From assembly GCA_017435365.1 (NCBI GenBank), contig JAFSFD010000032.1:1-42842 (forward strand): a stretch of DNA of 42,842 nucleotides, in the 5' to 3' direction. The first letter of the stretch is position 1; every line of letters begins with the position of its first letter. Shown here piece by piece: positions 6,028 to 14,066 of this stretch. Made by a program: the position numbers and the translations under genes. Below the pieces are notes generated by a model. That model saw only the letters and a program-made list of their open reading frames with translations, did not search any database and was not told the origin of the DNA. The stretch is from Akkermansia sp. (GTDB lineage: Bacteria > Verrucomicrobiota > Verrucomicrobiia > Verrucomicrobiales > Akkermansiaceae).

Positions 6028-8238
6028 ATGCTGCGAGCCCTTCATAGAACTGCCAGAAGAATACTGCTTGTCACGGCAGCCGTGATAGCGGCCACAGGCC
6101 TGACCGGCTGTGATGATGAAGGCAAGGCTGTAGGCCTGGGCTGGCAGCATCCTTCAGACCTGACCCTGCCGCCGGGGTTTGATGAGAACGCCCCGGTGCC
6201 GACCTATACGAAGAAATGGCACATGCCGCCGGGCTTTGCGGGGTTCCCGGAGCGTTGGAATGCCAGGGTGAGGGAATATGTAGAGACTAATCTGGAGGAG
6301 CAGAAGCAGGTCTGCGCCGATGCGATGGTGCAGTACCTCACCTCAGCCCCGGGTGGTGCCCGCCAGCAGCGCGCCAAGATGCGCTTCCAGAATACCTGGC
6401 AGAATCTCATGAGCCTCTGCCAGCGCAAGGGGCAGGGGGATTACCTCGTATTCCTGCGTCCGAACCAGCTTCCGGAAGACCTGGAATGGCAGGACGGGCT
6501 GGACCAGCCCGAGCTCGGCAGCCCAAAGGCCACGAAAGGCGGTACCCTGCGCCTGGCCATCCAGCGCTCGTTCCCCAGCACCTTCCGCGTATTTGGCCCG
6601 AACAGCAACAATGCGTTCCGCCGCTATATCTACGACGATGTCGATATCCCGCTCATTCGGCTGCATCCCGGCACGGGTAAACTGATTCCCGGCACGGCAG
6701 ACCGCTGGGCAGTTTCCAAGGATGGCCGCACCGTCTATTTCCATATCGATGAAAATGCCCGCTTCTCAGATGGCTCGAAGCTGACGACGCGAGATTTCAT
6801 CACCTCCCTCTATGTGCGTACCTCTCCCAACGCGCAGGAGCCGTTTTACAACAACTACTACATGGGCAATTTTTCGAAAATCGAGGTGTATGGCAACCAT
6901 TATCTGGCCGTCACGCTTTCCTCTGCCCGCCCCTATGCTCCTTTGTATGCCTCGCTGCCGCCCAGCTGCACCAGTTTCTATGCAGAGTTCGGCCCGGATT
7001 ACCCCACGCGCTATCTCTGGCGTGTGGCACCCACTACCGGTGGTTATACAGTGAATCCCTACGATGTGGTCATGGGCCGCCAGGTGAGTCTGGCGCGTGT
7101 GGCAGACTGGTGGGCGGCGGACCGTAAGTACACCCGCTATTCCTGCAATGTGGATCACATCGTGTACCAGTTTGTTTCGGAGAACACGAAGATGCGAGAG
7201 CTGTTCCGCCTGGGGCAGCTGGATATCTTTAACGCCCGCGAGGCGGATATCTGGTATGAAGGCCTGGAAATCGAGCCGGTGCACCGCGGGATGATCCAGC
7301 GCGTGCATTTCAGCAATATCTGGCCGCGCAACTGCTTCGGTTTCCACTTGAACTGCTCCCAGCCGCCCTTCAACGACAAAGTGATGCGCCGCGGCTTCCA
7401 CTATGCCATGAACGTGCAGCAGGTGCTCAACACCGTGTTCCGTGGCGATTATACCCGCCTGGGTTCGTATTTCTCGGGCTTCGGGCAGTATACGGATGAA
7501 AGCATCCGCGCGCTGCCCTTCTCGCCCGAGAAAGCCCGCGAGTGCTTTGCCCGTGCCGGCTACACGGAGGAAGGCCCGGATGGCATCCTCTGCAAACCGG
7601 ATGGCACCCGCCTGCAGGTGGTGATGAGCAGCCGCATTGACCCGCTGTACACCAATTGCATGAATATCCTGCGCGAGGAAGCCGCCCTCTGCGGCCTCGA
7701 TTTGCGCCTTGACCAGACGGATGACACTGTGCTCTACACCCGGGTGAAGGCCAAGCAGTACCAGGCGGCCATTTTCTCCTGGGGCTTCTCGCCGCCGCTG
7801 CCGGATCCCGCTCCGTTCTTCGACTCTTCCTATGCCTACACGGCAGATGGAGACCCCATGCCCGGCACCACCAATATCACGGCCACGAATTCCCCCTCGC
7901 TGGACCGCGCCATCCTGGCCTGCCGGGCCGCCACGACCGAGGCAGATGCGGTAGCAGCACACCACCACGCCCAGCAGCTCATTGCCAACACCCTGGCCTG
8001 GGTGCCGGGGTGGACCACTTCCTACTGGCGCTTTGCCCAGTGGCGGTGGGTGCGCTGGCCGGATGAACCTGATTGCCGTTTCTGCCCGCCGCGTTATTAT
8101 GACCCGGTAGACAGCCACTTGTACTGGATTGATGAAAAGATGAAGGAGGAGACCCTCAAAGCCCGCTCTTCCGGCGAGTTCTTCCCCGAGGAGGATATTG
8201 AGATCCCTCTGCCGTCCGAACCCGTAGTTGCACCATGA
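6028..8238 (+). CDS. yejA: Peptide-binding lipoprotein (SBP_bac_5 / YejA-like)
   Basis: This 736-residue extracytoplasmic binding protein delivers substrate to the two upstream permeases. The N-terminus has a signal peptide with lipobox LTGC, giving lipidated Cys28. Residues up to about 165 form an extra N-terminal region not typical of the family. The SBP_bac_5 domain follows, with a GGTLRLAI-like start (KGGTLRLAIQ), a DGRTVYFHIDENARFSDG strand region and conserved YAMNVQQVLN. Similarity is closest to YejA/microcin C binding proteins. It follows yejE by 5 nt and overlaps the ATPase gene by ATGA. The gene symbol is by analogy. Confidence 0.85.
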   Translation: MLRALHRTARRILLVTAAVIAATGLTGCDDEGKAVGLGWQHPSDLTLPPGFDENAPVPTYTKKWHMPPGFAGFPERWNARVREYVETNLEEQKQVCADAMVQYLTSAPGGARQQRAKMRFQNTWQNLMSLCQRKGQGDYLVFLRPNQLPEDLEWQDGLDQPELGSPKATKGGTLRLAIQRSFPSTFRVFGPNSNNAFRRYIYDDVDIPLIRLHPGTGKLIPGTADRWAVSKDGRTVYFHIDENARFSDGSKLTTRDFITSLYVRTSPNAQEPFYNNYYMGNFSKIEVYGNHYLAVTLSSARPYAPLYASLPPSCTSFYAEFGPDYPTRYLWRVAPTTGGYTVNPYDVVMGRQVSLARVADWWAADRKYTRYSCNVDHIVYQFVSENTKMRELFRLGQLDIFNAREADIWYEGLEIEPVHRGMIQRVHFSNIWPRNCFGFHLNCSQPPFNDKVMRRGFHYAMNVQQVLNTVFRGDYTRLGSYFSGFGQYTDESIRALPFSPEKARECFARAGYTEEGPDGILCKPDGTRLQVVMSSRIDPLYTNCMNILREEAALCGLDLRLDQTDDTVLYTRVKAKQYQAAIFSWGFSPPLPDPAPFFDSSYAYTADGDPMPGTTNITATNSPSLDRAILACRAATTEADAVAAHHHAQQLIANTLAWVPGWTTSYWRFAQWRWVRWPDEPDCRFCPPRYYDPVDSHLYWIDEKMKEETLKARSSGEFFPEEDIEIPLPSEPVVAP

Positions 8239-9221
8239 GTATCAATAACCTGCTGGAAGTGAACAACCTCTCCGTCGCGTTCGAGACCGAGCGCGGCCTG
8301 TCCACTGCGGTGGACGATATCAGCTTTGTCATTCCCCGCGGCTCCTGTGTGGGTATTGTGGGCGAGAGCGGCTGCGGCAAGAGCGTGACCGCCATGAGCC
8401 TGGTGCGCCTGCTGCCCCAGCCGGTGGGGCGCATTACCGGCGGTGAAATCCTGTTCGATGGGGATGATGTGGTGAAAATGCCGCACAGCCGCCTGCACGA
8501 GCTGCGCGGTGGCCGTATCGGTGTGATTTTCCAGGAACCCATGAGCGCGCTCAACCCCGTGCACACCATCGGCGACCAGATTGCCGAGGCCCTCATGCTG
8601 CACCGGGAGATGACGGCTGAGGCCGCCTGGGTGGAGGCTATCAACCTGCTGAACCGAGTCAAGATTCCCAGCGCCGCGCTCTGCGCCAATCAGTACCCCG
8701 GCTCACTTTCCGGCGGTATGCGGCAGCGTGTGGTCATAGCCATGGCCCTGGCCTGCCGGCCAGAACTCATCATAGCCGATGAACCGACCACGGCGCTGGA
8801 TGTGACCGTGCAGCAGCAGATTCTGGCGCTGCTGCGTGAGCTGCGCGAGGACCTGGGGGCTTCATCGCTCCTCATTACGCATGACCTGGGCGTGATTGCC
8901 CAGAACTGCGACCGCGTGCTGGTCATGTATGCCGGCCGCATCGTCGAGAGTGCCACCGTGGAAGAACTCTTCGCCAACCCGCGCCATGCCTATACCAAGG
9001 CTCTGCTGGCGGCCATGCCCCGCCGTGAATACACGCGCAAGACCTACCTGCCGGCTATTCCCGGTCATGTCGAATCCATCCGCAACTATGTGAAGGGCTG
9101 CCGCTTCTGCCAGCGCATGGGCGTGCCGGTGGAGGAACTCACCGAGCGCCCCGGCATGATTGAAATTGCCCCCGGTCACCGAGTTGAATCCTGCCCCCGC
9201 TGCACCGGCCTCCTCTGTTGA
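8235..9221 (+). CDS. Peptide ABC transporter ATPase (OppD/DppD type)
   Basis: This 328-residue ATPase has Walker A GESGCGKS (residues 43-50), signature LSGGMRQR, Walker [13 protein letters not shown] and the switch histidine in LLITHDLG. The C-terminal oligo/dipeptide tail is unusually rich in cysteine: GCRFCQRM, then ESCPRC and a final Cys. Related DppD/OppD tails can bind an iron-sulfur cluster, so this is plausible here but unproven. Peptide importers normally use two ATPases, or a fused double one as in YejF. Only one is present in this operon, so it either homodimerises or pairs with a subunit encoded elsewhere. Its ATG overlaps the stop of the binding-protein gene. Confidence 0.9.
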   Translation: MSINNLLEVNNLSVAFETERGLSTAVDDISFVIPRGSCVGIVGESGCGKSVTAMSLVRLLPQPVGRITGGEILFDGDDVVKMPHSRLHELRGGRIGVIFQEPMSALNPVHTIGDQIAEALMLHREMTAEAAWVEAINLLNRVKIPSAALCANQYPGSLSGGMRQRVVIAMALACRPELIIADEPTTALDVTVQQQILALLRELREDLGASSLLITHDLGVIAQNCDRVLVMYAGRIVESATVEELFANPRHAYTKALLAAMPRREYTRKTYLPAIPGHVESIRNYVKGCRFCQRMGVPVEELTERPGMIEIAPGHRVESCPRCTGLLC

Positions 9222-9252
9222 TTTGCATGCCGTAAACGAGCCTGAAAATGGC

Positions 9253-9280
9253 TTGACAATTAAGTTGGAAAGCGTAGAAT
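9253..9280 (+). promoter_or_regulatory. aspS promoter
   Basis: Consensus -35 TTGACA (9253-9258), a 16-nt spacer and -10 TAGAAT (9275-9280). The leader before the ATG at 9342 is about 54 nt, one of the few long ones in this window. Confidence 0.85.
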
Positions 9281-9341
9281 GGACGCCGCTGCGTTCTTCT
9301 CCGGGAGCGTTGCCTTTCCATATTTTTTCAATATTCTCATT

Positions 9342-11189
9342 ATGAACAGTTACCGTACCCATACGTGCGATGAGCTCCGCCCCGCTCATGTAGACCAGGT
9401 TGTAACGCTGGTCGGCTGGGTGGACACCGTGCGCGACCACGGCGGTGTGATTTTCATCGACCTCCGCGACCGTGCCGGCAAGACCCAGGTAGTTTTCCAC
9501 CCGGAAATTGACGCTAATCTTGCAAATCAGGCTGAGGCTCTGCGCGTGGAGACCGTGATTCAGGTGAGCGGCAAGGTGGTGCGCCGCCTCAAGACAGACG
9601 AGATTGACGCCACGAACCCCGACCTGGCTACCGGCGAAATCGAGGTGGAGGCCACGAGCCTGACGGTGCTGAACCCGGCTGCGGTGCTGCCGTTCCAGCT
9701 GGACCGCAACATTGCCAATGAGGATATCCGCCTGAAATACCGTTTCCTGGACCTGCGCCGCCCCGCCATGCAGCGCAACATGATTCTGCGCCACCGCATC
9801 ACCAAGACCATGCGCGACTACCTCGACGAGCAGGGCTTCCTGGAGATTGAGACCCCCATCCTCTCCAAGAGCACGCCCGAGGGCGCCCGCGACTTCCTGG
9901 TGCCCAGCCGCCTGACCCCCGGTGCCTTCTATGCACTGCCCCAGGCTCCGCAGCAGTACAAGCAGCTGCTCATGGTGGCCGGCATGGAGCGTTACTTCCA
10001 GGTGGCCCGCTGCTTCCGCGATGAAGACCTGCGCGCCGACCGCCAGCCTGAGTTCACCCAGATTGATATCGAGGCATCCTTCATCACCCCGGAGGATATC
10101 TACGGCTGGATTGAGGCCATGCTGAAGCGTGTGTTCAAGGAATCCGTGGGCCGCGACATCGTGACGCCGTTCCCCCGCATGACCTGGCACGAGGCTATGG
10201 ACCAGTACGGTTCCGATAAGCCCGAGCGCCGCTTCGAGATGAAGATTACCGATTGCTCCGATATCTTCGCCAGCAGTGATTTCCGCGTGTTCTCCAGCGC
10301 CATTGCCAGCGGCGGTGTGGTGAAGGCCATCAACGCCAAGGGCTTCAACCCCTCCGTGGGGCAGGTCGATTCCCTCACCCAGACCGCCATCGAGGCCGGT
10401 GCCAAGGGCCTGGCCTACATCAAGGTGCGCGATGTGAACGACCGCGACGGCTGGAAGAGCCCCATCACCAAGCGCTTGACGGATGCCGAGATTGAGGCTC
10501 TGAAGGAGCGTCTCAACATCGAGAGCGGCGACTGCGTGTTCTTTGCCGCCGGCGCCTGGGAGCAGAGCTGCACCATCCTGGGCCGCGTGCGCCTGGCCTG
10601 TGCAGACTTCATGGAGATTCTGAAGGACAATGATGAGGTTGACCTGTTCTGGGTGAACCGTTTCCCGCTCTTCGGCTGGGACGAGGAGGAGCAGCGTTTC
10701 TGCGCCATCCACCATCCCTTCACCCGCCCGGTGCCGGAGGACGTGGAGAAGGTGCTCAAGGGCGAGATTTCCACCGATATCTGCGCTGAGGCCTACGACG
10801 TCATCTTCAACGGCAACGAGCTGGGCGGCGGTTCCATCCGTATCCACGAGAAGGAGCTTCAGGACGCTACCTTCCGCGCCCTGGGACTGGACGACGCCAC
10901 CATCCAGGAGCAGTTCGGCCACCTGCTGGCGGCCTTCTCTTTCGGCGCTCCGCCCCACGGCGGCCTGGCGCTGGGCCTGGACCGCGTGGTCATGCTCATC
11001 GGCAAGTGCGACTCCATCCGCGAGGTGATTGCCTTCCCGAAGAACAACCGCGGCGCCGACCTCATGAGCGAATCTCCCGCCCCGGCAGAGCCCAACCAGC
11101 TGCGCGATGTGCACATCCAGGTGAAGCTGCCTGAGAAACTGCGCCAGAAGCTGGAGGCTGAGAAGGCTGCCGCCGGGCAGCAGGCCTGA
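9342..11189 (+). CDS. aspS: Aspartate-tRNA ligase
   Basis: This 615-residue class II aminoacyl-tRNA synthetase charges tRNA-Asp, or possibly both tRNA-Asp and tRNA-Asn. An N-terminal OB-fold anticodon-binding domain (VTLVGWVDTVRDHGGVIFIDLRDR region) is followed by motif 2 (FRDEDLRADRQPEFTQ), the bacterial GAD insertion and motif 3 (GLALGLDRVVM). The length matches bacterial AspRS, near 590 residues. The start is the MNSYRTHTCDELR methionine; an in-frame codon 21 positions earlier overlaps the promoter's -10 box and is rejected. The C-terminus has a short charged tail. The gene is monocistronic, with a promoter and a strong terminator. Confidence 0.96.
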   Translation: MNSYRTHTCDELRPAHVDQVVTLVGWVDTVRDHGGVIFIDLRDRAGKTQVVFHPEIDANLANQAEALRVETVIQVSGKVVRRLKTDEIDATNPDLATGEIEVEATSLTVLNPAAVLPFQLDRNIANEDIRLKYRFLDLRRPAMQRNMILRHRITKTMRDYLDEQGFLEIETPILSKSTPEGARDFLVPSRLTPGAFYALPQAPQQYKQLLMVAGMERYFQVARCFRDEDLRADRQPEFTQIDIEASFITPEDIYGWIEAMLKRVFKESVGRDIVTPFPRMTWHEAMDQYGSDKPERRFEMKITDCSDIFASSDFRVFSSAIASGGVVKAINAKGFNPSVGQVDSLTQTAIEAGAKGLAYIKVRDVNDRDGWKSPITKRLTDAEIEALKERLNIESGDCVFFAAGAWEQSCTILGRVRLACADFMEILKDNDEVDLFWVNRFPLFGWDEEEQRFCAIHHPFTRPVPEDVEKVLKGEISTDICAEAYDVIFNGNELGGGSIRIHEKELQDATFRALGLDDATIQEQFGHLLAAFSFGAPPHGGLALGLDRVVMLIGKCDSIREVIAFPKNNRGADLMSESPAPAEPNQLRDVHIQVKLPEKLRQKLEAEKAAAGQQA

Positions 11190-11216
11190 TTTTCCCGCAG
11201 CCTGAGCTGATTTTTC

Positions 11217-11257
11217 CGCGTCCGCAGGGTTCACACGCTTGCGGACGCGCTTTTTTT
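11217..11257 (+). terminator. aspS terminator
   Basis: A perfect 10-bp stem (11217-11226 with 11240-11249) is followed by seven T residues at 11251-11257. Its 3' arm overlaps the -35 box of the next promoter. Confidence 0.9.
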
Positions 11258-11267
11258 CTGGTAAAAT
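11239..11267 (+). promoter_or_regulatory. Promoter of the ECF sigma cassette
   Basis: -35 TTGCGG (11239-11244), a 17-nt spacer and -10 TAAAAT (11262-11267). The -35 lies in the 3' arm of the aspS terminator and the terminator T-run forms part of the spacer. The leader is about 37 nt. Confidence 0.6.
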
Positions 11268-11310
11268 GCAGCGAGTCAAGATAAAAACAGAGCCCCTGAA
11301 CGCCTAGCTT

Positions 11311-11877
11311 ATGAAGGAAATGAGTTCCCATTCCACCCCGGAGCCAGCAGTGGAGCGTATCGACTGGTCTGCGTGGCTTGCTGAATACGGCCCGCAGCTG
11401 CTGTTGTATGCCCGCCAGCAATGCCGGAGCGAGGCAGATGCTGAGGATGTGCTGCAGGAGGCGCTGGTGCAGCTGGTGCGTGCGGTGGAGGGCGGCTCAT
11501 TCACCGGAGCCCGGGACCAGTGGCGCGCGTATGCCTATACCGCCATCCGCCACCTGGCCATGGACCGCGGTCGCCGCGAGCAGGTGCGCCGCAATTACGC
11601 CACTGCCCAGCAGGAAACCCTGCGCGAGGGAGTGGAGGAAACGCCATGGCTGAGCAGTGCAGCGGATGATGAGTACCTGCGAGCAAAACTGGAAAGCCTG
11701 CTCCGCAAATTATCACCGGAGTTTGCTGAGGTGGTGGTGCTCCATATCTGGGGCGAGCACACCTTCCAGCAGATTGCGGATATGACCGGCAATAAATTAT
11801 CGACCATAACCTCACGGTACCGCTATGCGCTGCAAATCCTGCGCAAGGAACTGGAGGCAGACCCCATAGACCTCTGA
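11311..11877 (+). CDS. ECF-type RNA polymerase sigma factor
   Basis: This 188-residue protein has the two-domain layout of extracytoplasmic-function sigma factors. Region 2 (about residues 28-95) includes CRSEADAEDVLQEALVQLVRA and a basic DRGRREQVR stretch. Region 4 (about 130-182) has the helix-turn-helix LSPEFAEVVVLHIWGEHTF and QQIADMTGNKLSTITSRYRYAL. It directs RNA polymerase to a specific promoter set. Directly downstream are a single-pass membrane protein, probably its anti-sigma factor, and a secreted PDZ protein, so it probably responds to an envelope signal. The leading residues before the first helix are weakly constrained, and the start could also be the methionine at codon 4. Confidence 0.92.
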   Translation: MKEMSSHSTPEPAVERIDWSAWLAEYGPQLLLYARQQCRSEADAEDVLQEALVQLVRAVEGGSFTGARDQWRAYAYTAIRHLAMDRGRREQVRRNYATAQQETLREGVEETPWLSSAADDEYLRAKLESLLRKLSPEFAEVVVLHIWGEHTFQQIADMTGNKLSTITSRYRYALQILRKELEADPIDL

Positions 11878-11879
11878 CC

Positions 11880-12407
11880 ATGAACTCAACCCCCGACATA
11901 GACACCGCAGCAACAGCACCGGCTCCACTGCAGCCGGCCCTGCAGAATCGTCTGCTGAAGGCGATGCTCCAGGCCGCGGATGAGGAAAAGGAATGCCGCG
12001 AGGTGGAACAGCTCCTGCGGCGCCTGCGCCCTGCGGCACTGCCCGCCCGCCTGACCGGGCGCCTGGGGGTGCAGATGTATGTGGAAGCACAACAGAAGAG
12101 AAGGGGGGGCTATCGCCGCTACTGGCTGCGCGGTGGTGTGGCGGCAGCGCTGCTTCTCTTTGCCACCTGCGGTGCGCTGCTTGTGCCCGGCAGTGCCGTG
12201 GCGGAAAACGAAAATCAGGGCCTGGTGAGCCGCAATATCATCGAATCCCGGAGCACCGGCAAGGTGGAATGGCGGCGCGGTGAAGCGCCGGTTCGCCACT
12301 ATCAGGTTATTTATGAGGATGCCTTTGTGCTGGAGTCGGATGATGTTACCACCGTTATCCGTGTGCCGAATACAACCCAGGTGGAAGTAGAGGAGGATTA
12401 CTTGTGA
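11880..12407 (+). CDS. Single-pass membrane protein, putative anti-sigma factor
   Basis: This 175-residue protein has a cytoplasmic N-terminal half with a charged helical stretch (EEKECREVEQLLRRLRP), one membrane segment at about residues 84-104, and an extracytoplasmic C-terminal domain of about 70 residues. I recognise no family by motif; the zinc-binding HxxxCxxC of ZAS-type anti-sigma factors is absent. The anti-sigma role is inferred from topology and from position two bases after the ECF sigma stop codon. The extracytoplasmic part is rich in beta-prone segments and acidic at its end (VEVEEDYL). Its stop overlaps the GTG start of the PDZ gene. Confidence 0.7.
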   Translation: MNSTPDIDTAATAPAPLQPALQNRLLKAMLQAADEEKECREVEQLLRRLRPAALPARLTGRLGVQMYVEAQQKRRGGYRRYWLRGGVAAALLLFATCGALLVPGSAVAENENQGLVSRNIIESRSTGKVEWRRGEAPVRHYQVIYEDAFVLESDDVTTVIRVPNTTQVEVEEDYL

Positions 12408-13177
12408 AGGCTGCATGTCTCATGATGCTGCTGGCTGCAAGCCTGCCGGTGTGTGTGGCAGGGGAAAAGCCACGGGCTATGTTCGGCGTGGTGGCGGAGG
12501 AATTGCCGCTGGTCCGCGGGGGATTGCTGGTGCGTGCGGTGCGCCCGGGCAGCCCGGCAGAGAAATTGAACCTGCAGCCCGGTGACCGAATCGAAAGCCT
12601 GAAGGGGCAGCCTGTCAACACCCGTGAGGATTTAAAAAATATCCTGAAATCCTGCGCACCGGGGGATGCACTGGTGCTTTCCTACATTTCAGCAGCCGAT
12701 AATCAGCGCAAGACTGTTACTGTAGTGCTGGGGGCGCGCCCCCAGCGCCAATCTGCGGCGCTGCCCGATAATCCCGGTACCGCCGTGGGGGGAGACCGCC
12801 AGCTGCGGCCGCTGGTGCTTGACCCGACCATCCGCAAGGCGATGCGCGGGCGCCGCAAGGCGGTTGCGGCGCAACTGGCTGCTTTGCCGGATGGTTTCGC
12901 GCCGGCCGAAGTTTCCGATATCCTGCAGTCCATCCGCCACCTGGCGAGAGATGCAAATCCGCGTGGGCGCGGGTGGATGCTGGGTGAGGCGGGTGAAGTG
13001 ACTCTGCAATTCCGGGATAGCGATGGTGTGCTGGTGCTGCACGGCGCGAATAATCTGCTCTCCCTGGCGGTGTATGATGCTGCGGGGTCTCGCGTGGGTG
13101 TGTATCCCCTCAATACGCCTCAGGAATGCGCGGCTGTGCCACCGGAAATCATCGGGCGTCTGCGGCGCCTGCATTGA
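12404..13177 (+). CDS. Secreted PDZ-domain protein
   Basis: This 257-residue protein has a signal peptide (about residues 1-19) and a PDZ domain at about 25-105. The domain has the ligand-loop-like GGLLVRAVRPGSPAEKLNLQ stretch and GDRIESLKGQPV typical of DegS/RseP/HtrA PDZ domains. No protease domain follows; the rest is unrecognised. The start is a GTG that overlaps the upstream stop (GTGA), preceded by a good AGGAGG site 8 nt away, one of the few clear Shine-Dalgarno sequences here. As third gene of the sigma cassette, it may sense unfolded envelope peptides or help regulated proteolysis of the anti-sigma protein. Its last 29 bases overlap a convergent gene. Confidence 0.75.
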   Translation: MKAACLMMLLAASLPVCVAGEKPRAMFGVVAEELPLVRGGLLVRAVRPGSPAEKLNLQPGDRIESLKGQPVNTREDLKNILKSCAPGDALVLSYISAADNQRKTVTVVLGARPQRQSAALPDNPGTAVGGDRQLRPLVLDPTIRKAMRGRRKAVAAQLAALPDGFAPAEVSDILQSIRHLARDANPRGRGWMLGEAGEVTLQFRDSDGVLVLHGANNLLSLAVYDAAGSRVGVYPLNTPQECAAVPPEIIGRLRRLH

Positions 13178-14066
13178 GCAGCTGGTTGACCAGCTGCAGG
13201 GTCATCAGGCCGCTTTCGTGCAGGGAGCGGGGGCAGATGCGGCTCATATTGTCTTTCGGCGTGTGCCACCAGTTGCTGCCGCTGAATACCGCGATGAGGT
13301 TCAGACTGTCCACCCCGGCTTCCAGGTAGGGCACGTGGTCATCCAGATAGGCTCCGGGCCAGACTGTCCACTTCTCCTCAGAAAGCCCAAGGGCACGCAC
13401 GGCAGCAGTGTATTGCGCGTACATGAAATCGGAGGTGTCCAGCGAGGGAATGGCCATGGTCTTGTTGCGGCCGCCCACCATATCCAGGTTGATTTGCCAG
13501 CGGGGCAGGGTGCTGCCGCGGCGGGCTGCATCGAATTTCGAGCCATAGAGCCCGTCTGTTTCGCTCATGCGCGGGGCGAAGGATTCCTCCCCATCCAGGA
13601 AAACGAGCTCGACCTGCTCGTGGCTGAGCACGCGGGCCAGCTCCAGCAGTACGGCGGCGCCGCTCGCACCGTCGTCCGCGCTTTCAAAATCCGGGGCTAT
13701 GCCGGTTTTCGTGTCGATGTGGCAGCTGAGTAGCAGCGGGCTGGGCGAGGTGCTGCGGAAGGCTCGCAGATTGCACATTTTCACGCCATTCGGGGCCGCG
13801 AAGCTGTCCCGTGCGGTCTGCCAGCCTGCGGCGTGCAGGTGCTTTTCCAGATAGCAGAGCTGCTGCTCATAGGCCGCTGAGCCGCTGTAGCGCGGCCCGA
13901 GCTTGCAGATGGCTGCGCAGTGAGCGTAGGCATTGTGGCCGTTGAAGCCTGGCGAATCCACCAGCTCTGCCGGTGTTTTCTCCGGTGCCGCCGGGGGCGC
14001 AGTGCTCTTATCATCGCACGAGCACAGGCAGAGCAGTGCCGGAATAAGCAGCAGGAAACAACGCAT
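13149..14066 (-). CDS. M28-family lipoprotein, glutaminyl-peptide cyclotransferase-like
   Basis: This 305-residue lipoprotein (lipobox LCSC, Cys17) belongs to the M28 zinc hydrolase fold. Its motifs follow the glutaminyl cyclase branch: CHIDTK, ADDGASGAAVLLELARVL, FLDGEESF, TDGLYGSK, DDHVPYLEAGV and WWHTPKDN. Glutaminyl cyclases bind one zinc through Asp, Glu and His; the candidates here are the Asp of SADDGAS, the Glu of GEES and the His of WHTPKD. The likely reaction is cyclisation of N-terminal glutamine to pyroglutamate on periplasmic or surface proteins; an aminopeptidase role is the alternative. It starts in a TAATG overlap with the parB stop, so the two are translated from one mRNA. 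Its 3' end overlaps the convergent PDZ gene. Confidence 0.8.
   Translation of the reverse strand: MRCFLLLIPALLCLCSCDDKSTAPPAAPEKTPAELVDSPGFNGHNAYAHCAAICKLGPRYSGSAAYEQQLCYLEKHLHAAGWQTARDSFAAPNGVKMCNLRAFRSTSPSPLLLSCHIDTKTGIAPDFESADDGASGAAVLLELARVLSHEQVELVFLDGEESFAPRMSETDGLYGSKFDAARRGSTLPRWQINLDMVGGRNKTMAIPSLDTSDFMYAQYTAAVRALGLSEEKWTVWPGAYLDDHVPYLEAGVDSLNLIAVFSGSNWWHTPKDNMSRICPRSLHESGLMTLQLVNQLLNAGAADAR

Noticed and set aside
9279..9341. Earlier in-frame start for aspS
   Set aside because: It overlaps the -10 box of a consensus promoter and the extra residues do not look like the AspRS N-terminus.
8862..11279. An 805-residue open frame on the minus strand
   Set aside because: It is antisense to aspS and the ABC ATPase and has the low-complexity composition of a shadow frame.
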